64,000 bases of DNA from Meira nashicola (Eukaryota > Basidiomycota > Exobasidiomycetes > Exobasidiales > Brachybasidiaceae). Location of the stretch: assembly GCA_001600355.1 (NCBI GenBank), contig BCJU01000007.1:124001-188000 (forward strand), written 5' to 3'. This document shows positions 1 to 11,509 of this stretch, piece by piece. Numbering within the stretch: position 1 is the stretch's first letter; each line of letters starts with the position of its first letter. The notes under the pieces are model-generated. The model saw only the letters and a program-made list of their open reading frames with translations. It ran no database searches and was not told the origin of the DNA. Both the position numbers and the translations under genes were made by a program.

Positions 1-216
1 ATAGTATGCGTACAGTTGAGAGCCACGAAGGGAGAAGTAAAAATCAGCAGTTTTGATTTATCTTCACTATAAAAACTGTTTTGAAAGTGATCCTGGATCA
101 TGACCTCTATCGTAGAGACATAAAAGTGCCGAAAGAGATCGATGGTCTCCTTTTCTTCATCGTTTAATAACACATTTAGCTTTATCAAATCCGCCAATCG
201 TTTCAATGATAATCGT
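1..216 (-). CDS. partial exon of an unrecognised protein, cut by the window edge
   Basis: On the minus strand an open frame runs from about 216 to the window edge with no start codon. It reads as ordinary protein: KRLADLIKLNVLLNDEEKET, then DLFRHFYVSTIEV, then FTSPFVALNC at the edge. An in-frame TAA lies just upstream of the open stretch, so this is either an internal exon or a truncated piece. I do not recognise the family. The acidic and hydrophobic alternation looks like a helical segment of a larger protein. The rest of the gene lies outside the window. Confidence 0.35.
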
Positions 217-3002
217 AGACCGATAAATTTTCGTTAATTTCGGAGATATGTCGGACTGTACAGGCCTGAATACTCAAACGTATTATATCGAGGATTTCGA
301 ACACAGGAACTAAACAACAGTCAGCGCTAATTCCACTGTTCTTGACGATATTCATATTGATGAAAACAATAGTCAGCGTTATTTCAAGTGCTCCTGGTGA
401 TATTGATATTGATGAAAGTTTTCTAGCTTGTCTTAGGCAATTTAATATTCATGGCCTGGGATTCTACTTTAGTTCTTACGCATAGAGAGCTTTTAGGAGA
501 TGCAATATTACTACGATCTATAGACAGTACTAACTATATCGAATGGACTTTACTTACGCACAATGAGCTAAGGATTAACACAGCCCAAATTGTGAAGTCA
601 ACCCTGATCAATAGCTGGCGCGAAAGGCAAGTATCTTGATGGTAAAGACCAATCCTAAGGTCAAATGTTTAAATTCCACTATAATTAAACTAAGTTTCTC
701 ATTATCATAGACTTACGGTACCAACCATTGTAGTATCCAGCTCAGGAAAATCCTTCATCTCATTGAATATAAGTAAGATACGGTTCGTTCGTTGGCCTAA
801 ATTTCTGCCTGGTTCAGCCCCTGTAACGATCACACTAGCTCACTCAAATATGAAGATAGAAAGAACAAGATCACAATCAAAGTAATCCATGGGAAAGTCG
901 TTAGTATTGAAGAAACAAGCACTCTGTCCCTAAGACCAATATGAGAAAGAACGACAACAATTTTCGTGACCTCCTTTCGGAGGAGCTGAGACTAGTGCAA
1001 CAAATACAAAAGCGAAGGACTGCCAAGATATTGTCTGAGAACCATGAACTGCAGCAGCTCGGCAAAAAAACATGGATCTTTTCCTGAAATTGAGAAGACG
1101 AGAAGACTTCATCTGACATTTGACTTTGTGCCACAAACCATTGTACATAAAACTAGCAGGGGTTTACTTATCCAAATTTTCCAGTGCATCAGGCATGAAT
1201 TGTTATGGCTGTGTACCAAAAGCCCTTTGATGCTTTCGCACAATATGTCCTTCAAGAAATCTGTGATTGCTTCATATCGGCTAGCTATAACGTGATGTGC
1301 GTCCGAGACATTTCAAGCAAACTTTTGCAGAGCTGCAGAGAAGAGGAGTATACGACTTTGATTCGCGAAGACTTTGGAGAAAAAGTGTCAGATACAAGCC
1401 TGTAGATCCGAAGTAATTAATTATGAGTCATCCTACATGATAAACTTTTCGATCGTTGATTGTATGTTTCAGTGCATGATTCATTCCCAGCCCAATTTGT
1501 GGGGAAAAGTTGAAGTTCATACTCATGCTGCTCGACAAAATAATGTAATTGCTCCAAGGATATCTTTTTGGTTTGTGTCATTCGTTTCAGCACATTAAAG
1601 GAGCGGGCTTGCAATAATCATAAATGCAGGTGAGTAATGGTGGCTGCGTCGCCAGCCATTGAGTGAGACGTTGAGTGGCAGACAAGGCTTTCTTCCACTG
1701 TACCGCTGGCGTTGAACCAAGGTTGACGACCAGTCTGCGCAGCGAGGGAGCGTTCCGTCAGCCAGTCATTGATCCATACTCTGTACAAGGGAAGGTATTC
1801 AGTTGCTACTTTCCAATCAAGTTCTCAGATAATTTCCATAGGTATATGCTAATGATGTGATACCAATTTGCCGTATAAGGGTTATTAATCTTTCCTTGGT
1901 CTATTTTTTGCCCTTCAGCTCAAGACATCATCCAAATTGCTATCGTATGTGACACCATCAGTTCCCCATGTCGTACGTCCTCAAAGACGTCGAAGTCTGG
2001 TGAACATGCTGACCAAAAATCGAAATATTCCATATTTGCTGCTCTCTACGTAATTATGAGCTATATGAGATTTCACCAAACATCACTGATACAATCCTTT
2101 TCTCGTTTTCCTACCATTGACATCCACGCCCGGAATTCTCCTCGGTTTGTATTTATGTAGATTGAGATTTCGTTAAGTTAAATAATGGCATCTAAACCTA
2201 TGCTATTTAGTGAGCGTTTACCTGGTACCATTCTACCCGGCAAAAAATTCTGAGGTATAAGCTAAAGTAACGTAGAAAATGTTGGATGAAATTGACACTG
2301 CATGTCAGCACTTGGCAGAATATGACTTCAGTGATCAGCCTAAGTTTGTTGCGGAAGGTCTTCCACGGTGTTCTCATCCATATTCAAACTTTGCACAAAC
2401 ACTTGCAATTATTTAAAGTTGTTGAAAACCCAAGAACATTGCAAGTTTAGAAAAACTATTGCTAGCAGGAAGGAGGCGGGATCGAACGAAGGGAAAAGTC
2501 AGACATCTTTCGAATTGCTTACAATTTGGCCTACTACAAAGTATTCGAGAAAATTTACACTACACTTTGGGAACTTTCAAAAGCGGAACGCCGGCGAAAT
2601 AAAAGGCCTAGATTCTATTGATTATTTCCATGGCAGTTTTAAGAGAGTCTGGGAACATAGGATTTCCAATTTGAGATAGCAAACTGCTTTGTGGCTATAA
2701 TTCCTCAGCCCTATATGTACTCCAAAATATTCATACAACGCGGAATATGTCCGATAATGTTAATGTCGGATTCAGAGAAAGTTTAACACAGCCGAGAGGC
2801 TCGATTCCGCCTAATCCTTCGCTCCTAAAGCAACATCTGGAAGAAACGAGCGTAAGTGTTGCAAGTGCCCGAGAATAAAATGATTCTATCAGCTGAGTGG
2901 TCATTGAAAAGACTCTTGAAAAGACTCCTGAATGCATTGATAATAGGAATTAATCGTGGCACTTTGGTGATTCATGAGTAGAGTTATGCCGCAGACGCAC
3001 GT
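217..3002. other. no supported gene
   Basis: Only short unrelated open frames are present (longest about 100 codons at 2368-2679) and none resembles a known family. No tRNA-like folds, repeats or strong composition shifts were noticed by eye. It may hold small exons that cannot be recognised without homology searches. Confidence 0.4.
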
Positions 3003-3272
3003 ATGAGAAAAAGTCGGTATTGCAAAATAAAAGCTAATTGCCAGCGGAAGCAGCTCATGTGTTTGTCTACCATACTGCGCTTCACACGTGAGCATCGCAC
3101 TAATAACTTATCTCTGCCTTTACCTGCATCGAAAGTGCCCGATATGAAATTCGTTGATTCTTTTAGTATACTCTGCCATTCAACGCGGGAAGATGGACGA
3201 AAATGGTCGGTTCACATGGACTGCTTAGCATGCGGCAAGACGAAAATGGTAAATACACCAGGACTTACATAG
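3003..3272 (+). CDS. hypothetical small ORF, possible exon
   Basis: An 89-codon frame starting at an ATG. The second half (KVPDMKFVDSFSILCHST, then WSVHMDCLACGKTKMV) is more protein-like than its neighbours and contains three cysteines and a histidine that could form a small metal site, but the spacing matches no family I know. It is followed by the AT-rich block. It could be one exon of a decayed gene or chance. Confidence 0.2.
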   Translation: MRKSRYCKIKANCQRKQLMCLSTILRFTREHRTNNLSLPLPASKVPDMKFVDSFSILCHSTREDGRKWSVHMDCLACGKTKMVNTPGLT

Positions 3273-3379
3273 CTTTGGGTTTAAATTTGGTTCCCTATGC
3301 ATCTCTCCATCCATAAAGTGAGCCTCGGCTGTTGCAAGAGCAGGTGGTCAGCAAGAGCGCAAAATTCTGGTACCTCAAT

Positions 3380-4330
3380 CTATTGAATATTTTATAATAA
3401 TTTGCGCTGGTTTCTTTACGTACATTTGACTGTAAGTCGATCCTCCTCTAGATAAATACACTATATACTTCGTGGAACACATTCCTATTTAGTTGTTATC
3501 TAGAAGTTCATTAATCTTAGATTCTAAAGAAAATTCTAAAGTATCTGTAGCGGTTAATTTAATTATATTATCGGTTTCAACTATTAATATATAGAAGTAT
3601 ACTAGAATATGATGACTTCAAGAGTTTATCAAGTTATATTAAAAAGGGGTTATTATAAAGAAGGTCTAAAAGTATTCTCGCTCGGCTTATTAAAATTTTA
3701 TAGACTAGGACTTCTTAAGAATCTTTACTTAAATAATTAAAGTTATGTTTAAATAGTTATAGTACGGTAAAGCTCTTTTCCTAATACCTATAAAGTTTGA
3801 GTCATTTTACTCTAAATCACGTTAAATGTAAAGTTTAAAAAACACTTTGATCTTAGAATACTATAAAAATATATTGATCCTACTTTATAATGAGAGATAC
3901 TTTTATTATAGTTAGGGAAAAGTAGATTTCTTATTTTATAATCAATATATAAGGCCGTTAGCTTCTCTATTTTTTTTATATAGAGTTTTAAATATTATAA
4001 AATGCTAGTAAAGTATTAATTATTTTATCCTAAGTTACAAAAATTTTAGTAAATAAAAGATGTAAAGGGATAAGAGTATAATATTTATTATAAAGTAGCT
4101 AAGCGGCTTATAATAGATATATTATAGAAGTAAATATAAAAATCTCTTTTTTTTCTTTTCATTTCTTACTTACGGTATTACGATAATTACAACTCTTTTA
4201 TTATACTAAAGAGAATGTATTATCTATATACAATACTTTACTTTACTCTTTAGTATATCTAGATATGGTCCTTGTTATACTGACCCTTACCTTTTAAAAT
4301 ATCAGAATAGGTATTTCGTTTTACTGAAAA
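3380..4330. repeat. AT-rich block, possible decayed or RIP-like DNA
   Basis: About 950 bp made almost entirely of A and T, with many TATA, TTAA and TAATA strings and stops in every frame, set sharply inside sequence of ordinary composition. In fungi such blocks are usual for old transposons mutated C-to-T, or for small heterochromatic islands. No transposon protein can be read from it. The right edge coincides with a decayed copy of an exon found elsewhere in the window (4345-4475). Confidence 0.5.
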
Positions 4331-4344
4331 GTGGCTCAGGATTG

Positions 4345-4475
4345 AACCAATCCTGCTTCAATACCACTCAAAGTACAAGCAAAGCCATCAAAAGATTTTA
4401 CCATTCGCATTTACTGTCTTAACAATTGCTGCGATCCCGAAAACGGCCTCTGTAATGTTTAGGGTTACATGAGGA
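4345..4475 (-). pseudogene. decayed copy of the membrane-protein exon at 28.75-28.87 kb
   Basis: The two sites share a 120-130 bp stretch, recognisable by the shared strings tttaccattcgcattt/attaccgtc, caattg(c/t)tgcgatcc and aacggcctctgtaatgttta (with changes). On the minus strand the copy at 28.8 kb reads as a hydrophobic helix (MILNIIEAVFWIATIV). Here the same frame is interrupted by a substitution of TTG ATG by TTA AGA and by an indel after the helix. It is a relic of a duplicated gene, not a functional exon. Confidence 0.6.
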
Positions 4476-4479
4476 GTTT

Positions 4480-5411
4480 GTCGCAAAAACAGACCAGGTC
4501 CTCAACATCTCAAACGGTGCTTCTTTGCAATTTGATTTTCCTACAAAGGCTCGTGTATTTTATGTTGCAAAGCGTGGTCGTCTCCCTTGATTTGATCAAT
4601 AGATGTCAAAAGTGCTCTCTCGATCTGCGAAATTAATTTTGTTAGTTCTACTCGGATGACATAAGCAACCATGCGCCTTGCGCACGTACTCTGTAATCTT
4701 GAATAGTAAAAGTGAAGCAATAATCTGCTAATCTCTAATCTTAGCTTATCTTAGCTTAAAAATTGGGTGTATCTTTCATTTTAGATTGCATAATTCTCAC
4801 GCACCGTAAAGGGTTAATGCGTCCTCAATAGCCAACGCCTCGACTGCTTCTTCAGCTTTTTGAGACAACCGATTCGTATGCGCGTAGCGGAAAGACCGTT
4901 CGAGAAAACAGAGGCGTGGCGTCTCAAAAATCTATGAACGTAACTAGATATAGTCCGTTTTGTTGAGCTTGAACGTGTCAATTTGAAAATAAAGAAAAAG
5001 TGATCGAAAGATTTTTCTTGTTTCTAATTGTAGTGGAGGTTTCTATCCTTTTGGTGTTACTATCTCAGAAAGGAACAAGGCGTGCTGCGAAAGCGCGGTA
5101 AGCATGAGATGAGTTTGTCAAAAAATGAATCTTTTCAGCCTTTGGTTATTTTGTTCACGTGCTTCATCACGGGCATCGCTTCACATATGCTTACACTCGT
5201 ACGTAAACCATTGAAGTTAAAGTTTCATGTTTTGCGTGGAGATGCAACGGGAACTGTTGCCTTGCTTCAAGGCTGATGCGCGGGTAAGCTGAAGAAGCTC
5301 GCCGCGGTGCAAATTTGAACAGGCCAAAAAAGAGGACGATAGAAAACGATGTAATTGAAATTTTTTTTGGGGGCTATTCAGTCGCATGATGAATCATGAG
5401 ATTGCCCGCCA
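4480..5411. other. no supported gene
   Basis: Contains a 64-codon frame at 5082-5276 and other short frames without recognisable content. A 9-T run follows at about 5361 and another at about 5461. Nothing else is supported. Confidence 0.4.
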
Positions 5412-5798
5412 ATGGCAGACCTCCTATACGAAGACAACGACGTGTCTCTAACGCGTCCAATTTTTTTTTTAAAAGAAGTCGCACATGTCTTCCAGACGCA
5501 AATCAGAGAACAAATACAAATACAACACTCTAAGCTGAAGCGATTGACGCCCACGTTCTACTCGGTTCATCTCCGGAAGAACTTAATTCTGAGCGCTTCT
5601 CTGTTTACACCATACATTTATCCACCACATGTCATCCAATCAGTACCGGTAGAAAGCGTTGAAGAGGAAGTACAAACATGTTTTCATCAGAAACTGACCA
5701 AAATATTTGTTTTGGTCAGCGAGGTGTATTTTTGTCGACAATTAGCTAGACCGGCAAGTAGTGACAATATCTTCCTGGGCTTACAGATAAGCACATAA
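5412..5798 (+). CDS. hypothetical 128-aa ORF
   Basis: An uninterrupted ATG-to-stop frame of 128 codons (MADLLYEDNDVSLTRP start) containing a 10-T run that encodes part of a Phe/Leu stretch. No domain is recognisable. It converges with the 3' end of GIY-YIG copy A, about 45 bp away. Could be a real small gene or chance. Confidence 0.25.
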   Translation: MADLLYEDNDVSLTRPIFFLKEVAHVFQTQIREQIQIQHSKLKRLTPTFYSVHLRKNLILSASLFTPYIYPPHVIQSVPVESVEEEVQTCFHQKLTKIFVLVSEVYFCRQLARPASSDNIFLGLQIST

Positions 5799-5843
5799 CG
5801 AGAAAGAAAACGCCATTTGACGGCATTTTGGACTATTTTCATT

Positions 5844-8786
5844 TCAAATCTTTGCTATGGGGCGACAACATCTTGTCGACTTAACTTTCTTCATCAAGAT
5901 TTCGCATTCCACCTTGAATGTCTTGAATGTAGCGCCAAATTGCGCCGGAGGCAAACCATCTTTTGCATATCGTAACGCATTGAACCACATACCTTCATTA
6001 TCACTTTGCCCTGTGCTGTCAAGTCGAAGAAATATTTTCACCTCATCAGGTGATCTGGCTCTCTTAGCTTCAATCTTTACAGAGGGTGGAAGACCTTGCG
6101 GGTAAATTCCATCTGGAAACCACATCCTTAACATCCAACTCGGAATCAGGATTGTAGGTGACCTTTGACCTCGTACTCCAATCCTTGGCAAGTAGCCTGT
6201 TGAGGGTAAAGTTCTTTGAAAAATTTGGAATTCTGGAACATCTTCTTCATCGTCTGATTCGGGCTCGGAAGTATGGTTTGGAGCTTCCTGGCCGTTGTCA
6301 AACGTGCACGATTGTCTTGCAATCATGGCTGCTTGGCTAGCAAATACAGTGAAACGCGAGAGGACCTCTCTAAAGCGGAAATTTGCTGATTTTGGAATCC
6401 ATGTATTCAGAGTAGCGGAATATAGCGTCATGCCCACTCCTTTAAGAGGGGTGCTTACCTCTGCTGAGAAGCCACTACCATCCCACAAAGGGCAAGAAGA
6501 GCCGAATACAAGCTCGACAAAATACTAGAGCAGCAGGAAAGTTAGAGTTAAGAAGAGGCAACCACTTATTAATGAGACTTACAAATTCTTTCTTTCCTGT
6601 ATCTCGTTCTAAGTACTTTCTTGTCTCTGGTGACACTGGGAACGTGATTTTCACCTCCTTTTTGGACGCACAAAGACTGTCTTGCCTTGAACTGAAGCTG
6701 GAAGTTCCCCCTCGATCAACTCCCTGTAATTGCTGTTTTGAGTCACGATGCATGACGACACTTTTTGCTGATCTCTCAGAATGGTACTACTCGCAAAGAA
6801 GTAAAGTGAAAAGATTGAGTTTCAAGCTTACTAATCCTACTTCTCCTGAAATCACTTACAAACGTCTGTCAGCTTCCTTGCTAGAGCAGCAATGAAGCAA
6901 CCTTTCTGCCAAACGCAAATGCCATTTTTTTCGATGGAAAACAGTTTCAAATTGCAGAAAGAGCTTTCAAAGAAGAATATTCAGTTTCTCTTCGTTCGTT
7001 TGTTACTTCCCGGGCAGTTCGACCCTTATATAACTCACATCCAAATCTTTCAGATAAAGCTTCAACCCGCCATAGATCTCACCGTATTTCGGTGAAGTGC
7101 CGAGAAATACGTCACTCTGTTGGTATCAAAGACTGAAATGCATAAGTCGAAAGCTTTAGTGCTTTCACGTCATTGCCATTCAACTCACCGCTGAATCTGG
7201 ATCTCCGACGAGCAATTGAAGAGATACAAACAAAGGTAATCCACTGTCGTTACTGACATTCGCTGACTGCAGATGGAAATCAATCACAGTTTTATCAGCC
7301 TTCATTACGCCTGTTTGCCTGATTTCTAACGTTTCGACAAAATGCTTACCTGCAGGATGTTTTCCATTTGCTTTCGTGGTAATAATATATCGGTCAAATT
7401 GGTTGCTATCCAGCTATAATACGCTTGTCTCGGTTCACGGTTTTGTTTTCTCACTAGCCTCAACATGTATTCGCTAGCAATCGAGAAGTGTTAGCATCTG
7501 TCATAGATGTGCACAGTAAATATCAGCGGAACACTCACCCATTTTTTTAGCAATCTTGCTACCTCCATCATATACGCAGCATGCTTGTGGCGGTAGTCTT
7601 GTTNTNTCTCCTTTTTTTGATCGTCATGCCTTGCAGCATGAGCAGCTCTGTTTTTTGCAAAGAAAATATTAGCATTTAGTTTCATCCCTCAAAAAAAACA
7701 CCTACAAACTTACACAGTCTTGCTTGCGGAGCAGATTAATCCGTACCGAAGATACAAATTGCGGAGCTCAAGTATCATTGGCGAAAGAGTGGGGTTTGCA
7801 ACATTTTCGGCGTATTGGTTGACGCGTTCCGGTCTCTCCATACAAGGGGTAGAGTTGTAACCAATGAAGCTGACCAGTGGCATGCCAGAACCGGCCCGAA
7901 ATTCCAGAAAAGCTTCTTTCAGTTGGAAAGTTCCTGTGATGCAAGAGAGCAAAGCTTCAAATACTGCAACATGGTCATGTGCGTCTATTGCGATTGTAAG
8001 GAAAAAGTCGTGTAAGTGGAAATTGGGTTGGCTNTGCGAAAAATCTGAGGAGAACTCACCCTGTGATGTTATGGGAAAAATGTTTGCCGCGATGAAATAC
8101 ANCTCTCCGCCGTGATGAAGCTCGCGGGCCGCAGATTGATAGAAATGCGATTCGATGTGCGCAAAAGAATCTGAGGTATGTGTTGCGATGGCAAGATTGA
8201 TTTGATGATCTTTCATTCTTCTTTGCAATGAGTTTGTTCGCCCAACATAGACTCCTGCTACTTCGTTGTTCTTGTTCGTCATCAGTACGAGGTATGTACC
8301 CCCTGCTGTCCCTAACTTGCTGTTGTGTGCCTTGATTTTGGCTTTCTCTGGCACCGAAAGAGTCAAAGTTTCTCCTTTCAAAATACGGCTGAGAAATGAT
8401 GCTGCAAAATTTGACAATGTCCGGAAAAAAAAATTTGCCGTCTCGATGCCAGAATGCAAGATATCACGAACAGAATCGTCCTCCATAAGCGCAAGACTCA
8501 TTGGCAAATGTAGATAGCCGTTCGAAAGGCGCGCAAAAGCATTCAACGCTCTATCTACCGCCTCTGCAAGCACCATCGCAGGCTTGTGTGGATTAGGACA
8601 CTTGAAGAGGATGTACTCGATTTGACCATCTGCATAAAGTTTGCGCGTAGCGAATCTTATGGTTTCGATGATCACCTCGCCTTGTTGTCTACTATTTGGT
8701 AAAGTCCTAGTCTTGAACTGCAATTTGCTGCTCTCAAAGAGTCGCTCTGGTCCAAAGATGAGAGGCTCGTAATGCCGTTGTACTGT
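5844..8786 (-). pseudogene. GIY-YIG-domain gene, copy A (5'-truncated, multi-exon)
   Basis: This is the minus-strand paralogue of copy B at 11.5-14.5 kb, aligning exon by exon. The first visible exon (about 8786-8060) carries an N-terminal helical region ending NAFARLS, then a GIY-YIG core: TYLVLM, a short loop, GVYVGRTNSLQRRMKDH, and a downstream FIAANIFP strand. Intron 7985-8059 follows; then FEALLSCITGTF, SFIGYNSTPCME and YLRYGLICS, and an exon ending MEVARLLKKW. The C-terminal exon (6520-5844) contains PLWDGSGF, SPTILIPSWMLRMWFPD and DEVKIFLRLDS. GIY-YIG folds are usually nucleases (homing enzymes, UvrC, Slx1, Penelope elements). Against copy B, A lacks the first 45 or so residues and seems to have one-base indels in homopolymers near 7542-7548 and 6659-6663. 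These may be real frameshifts or sequencing errors. No in-frame Met is visible upstream. Confidence 0.65.
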
Positions 8787-8788
8787 GG

Positions 8789-8950
8789 GCCCATGACTAT
8801 GCGGCCTACGTCCTTGTTATCATGCTCGATGTCGAAATATACCTTGACTGTGACAGGTGTATCATCACTTGCACTTGCAATGGATGTGAGGGAAGTCATG
8901 ATGGCGAGAATTAGGAGCCATAAGGTTGTGAAGGAACCGTTGGTCTTCAT
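8789..8950 (-). pseudogene. first exon of a secreted cyclophilin, truncated
   Basis: From an ATG at 8950 the frame encodes a signal peptide (MKTNGSFTTLWLLILAIMTS, cleavage probably near ASAS) and then the first strand of an ER/secreted cyclophilin (VKVYFDIEHDNKDVGRIVMG). In cyclophilin B-type prolyl isomerases this strand is followed by LYGKTVPKTAENF. Here it changes at once to unrelated codons. The break coincides with the first codons homologous to GIY-YIG copy B (the RHYEPLIFGPERL block), in a different frame. No catalytic isomerase core is present nearby. I infer a rearrangement that joined a cyclophilin 5' end to a truncated GIY-YIG gene. Whether the signal-peptide exon is spliced to copy A is unknown; a frame change would be needed. 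Confidence 0.75.
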
Positions 8951-10475
8951 GATGATAGCAATCAATTTAATCTGGCCAATGGCAGAGGGTGATTGTAGCG
9001 TGACAGTGATCACAATCGATTCAATCTGGCTTGCGAGGTAAGATGATTGAGAGAAGGCGAGATTTTGGATCTCTTCCCATTCGTTCCAGCAAGTATCGTC
9101 CAACTAGCGTGGCAGCGCACACCACAGCAGATAGGCCTAGTAGCTTATATGTATTATTAAGATGTATGCAAGTCAACCTAGGCTCACGTTCTCCCACTTC
9201 ACGTAAATGAGCTTGGAGCATCTAATCAGTGTAGCGCCACGCGGCGGTTTCTTGTCGCTGGCTCGTCTTTGCCCAGGAGGTTCTATAACTTTTAGCTTCT
9301 GAGTGAGAATAGACGCACAGCAGGATACTTATTATTAGATGGAAAACTCACTATAATATATCTAGGCGCTGAAAGATTTCTCGATTGAATTCGTGTCTAT
9401 CATCTTCTCTTTCCATACACTCACTTCTTAGATTAGGTCATCACCAACAAAGGAGAATAGATTACACTGGGTTTTAGGACAATCTCTGATGCTCACAGTA
9501 GTATTGTAAAGCTGGAAAAAAGTTGACTCATCTCCAATCAGTGGCGTAGTATCTAATGAGATTCAAGTCGAGATGTCTTTGAGCCTATCCAGATCCGCTG
9601 CCAAAATGTCCTCGACACGCAAAGCTGGAAAAATTAAGGTGGCTTTATCAGGATCTGTTGCGGAATGTTACATTGCCATCACATCTGTATCACATTTAAG
9701 TAAATCACCAAAGCAGCGACGAGACCGATGAAGCCTGATCCGGAGAAGACAAACACGAAGACGCAGCTTACGATGTCAGAGAATCTACACAGCTCGGCGC
9801 TGTTGATAATTGATTCGCTCGTTTAGCAGACGATAACCTCCTTGATTAGGACATTGCACATATAGACTTCAATTCAGATTATAACATTTCACCAGGAAAA
9901 AGGAATGGAATGCCGACGAATGTTCCTTCTGGCGTAAGAAATCTTTGGGTGCAAGAACTTGTCGAAACAAAGGTAGCCTGCGCTCTCAACAATCCGATTT
10001 CTCAAATGCCTTGAACGTGCCATCTTGCACTCTTTACAACTACTGAACGATCAAGTATGCGATTCGGCGTGTTGTGATACGTGCATTCCTTGTGAGAAAG
10101 CANTTCTGTTTTCCTTTATTNCCAGAGGGAGGGCAAATCAATCTANACTTCACTTCAACGAGTACNGTGAAGTAGGCTTTTCTTTATAGAAGTTAGTGTT
10201 CCAGATTCTGTAGGTTTTATCTCTATGTGTGTGACATGATACAGGCAAACACGAAACAGCGCACATGATTCGTGCTGGNNCTGGTTTACTATTGTTCGGA
10301 AATGCTCTCCTACANGTGTATCAGGCCGTATAATGAGCAAAAGATTGTCATTAACTAATCAAAGCTGCGCTGAATGGNTGNCTTCCACGGTTGAGAACAT
10401 CGTCAGGTACACGATCTGCTGGCAAATCTTACNCTGAGACGTGCTCAGGTAGATTACACCGCAACTCCGAAACGA
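8951..10475. other. no supported gene; many single-base Ns from 10.1 kb
   Basis: The cyclophilin exon's upstream region and 1.5 kb without a convincing open frame. Between 10103 and 10432 about ten isolated N positions interrupt the sequence. Nothing else is supported. Confidence 0.4.
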
Positions 10476-10781
10476 ATGCGAAAAAACGGCTACTCTTCCA
10501 TTGTCAGCAATGCGCACTGTAGAGGTCCCGCTCTTGTTAGTTCAAGCAGCGGAGGATACTTCCGCAGAAATTTTTGCAAAGGACCGACATGCGCCTTCCG
10601 ATTTGACGACCGTTTTTGTTCGAAAGCTATGCAGCAAAAATTANGTAATCTTGAGTTGAATTTTCCAAATTTCATCTGGCCTGACAACGCAAGGCAATAT
10701 GACTATGAGCTTTTCACTGATTCTCTCGAGCTTCTGGTGGCAGTGCTTTGGCTACCAATGAATATATCGTTTTGGAAATAA
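10476..10781 (+). CDS. hypothetical 101-aa ORF
   Basis: An ATG frame of 101 codons with one N, Cys- and Phe-rich in the middle (FRRNFCKGPTCAFRFDDRFC). It ends just before the start of the 10.78 kb duplication. No family is recognised. It may be a remnant exon. Confidence 0.2.
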   Translation: MRKNGYSSIVSNAHCRGPALVSSSSGGYFRRNFCKGPTCAFRFDDRFCSKAMQQKLXNLELNFPNFIWPDNARQYDYELFTDSLELLVAVLWLPMNISFWK

Positions 10782-11097
10782 AACCCTAAGTGACGGTGTG
10801 AACGCAGAAGTGCTGAATGGAAATAGTCTGTATACCGTGCAGGAAATGTTACAAGACTGGCAGGAACGCACTCGACACTACATTTCACTAAATTGTGCCA
10901 GATTAATCACGGAAAATTACTCTTTCCCATCGCGTTGCCCCTCGCATTATCTTGATCTTGAAACAAGGAAGAAAGATGAATGTAAAATGCATCACACCAA
11001 TGTATGAAGAACAAAGGAGAGCCATTGTAAGCTAATTTGGGAAATAAGGGTGTTGGAAGAGAAGTCTGATTCTGACCGCGTGGGACAAAGGGAAAAA

Positions 11098-11192
11098 AAA
11101 GGCCAACACAAAGGATAAAAAGCCAGAACAAAGGATCAAAAGCCAGAACAAAGGATAAAGTCCAGAAAAAGGATGAAAAACCAGAACAAAGG
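11098..11192. repeat. minisatellite, unit about 20 bp (aaggataaaaagccagaaca)
   Basis: Four to five imperfect head-to-tail copies of a roughly 20-bp unit (aaggataaaaagccagaaca and variants) lie in the upstream region of GIY-YIG copy B. The homologous position of the duplicate at about 36056-36078 has a single unit, so the array expanded, or the other collapsed, after duplication. Confidence 0.8.
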
Positions 11193-11359
11193 GAATCATG
11201 TTATTTTTTCTTTCAAGGAAAGTATGGCAAGAATTGTTGAGAGAAAATAAATGCGAGAACCGGATGGTAAAGTAGGTGCTTCAGGCCAAGATTCAACATT
11301 TGTGGAGCAAAGCATTGCTTTTGTCGCATTGCAATCTAACAAAAGAAAGGATGCGTCTG

Positions 11360-11367
11360 TATAAAAG
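11360..11367 (+). promoter_or_regulatory. TATA-like element upstream of GIY-YIG copy B
   Basis: TATAAAAG lies about 145 bp upstream of the ATG at 11510, with a possible 5'-UTR intron donor (aaaggtaagct) shortly downstream. The duplicate at 36.25 kb reads tatgaaaag at the same place, so the box is altered in the pseudogene copy. Placement fits a core promoter but no experiment is implied. Confidence 0.4.
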
Positions 11368-11509
11368 AGCAAAGGTAAGCTGTTCAGATATTTTCTGTTC
11401 CCATCCTCACTGTCATCAGTGCAAGAGAGCTACACGGAATCTCACAAAAAGAAAGTTCCCTCAGTGTGGCTATTGAAGCGTGTGCTTGACCTCAACTCAT
11501 TGATCAAAA

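Noticed and set aside
10100..10470. tRNA or other structured RNA in the N-rich stretch
   Set aside because: No clover-leaf pattern or conserved T-loop (GGTTCGA-type) sequence was found here or elsewhere in the window by eye.
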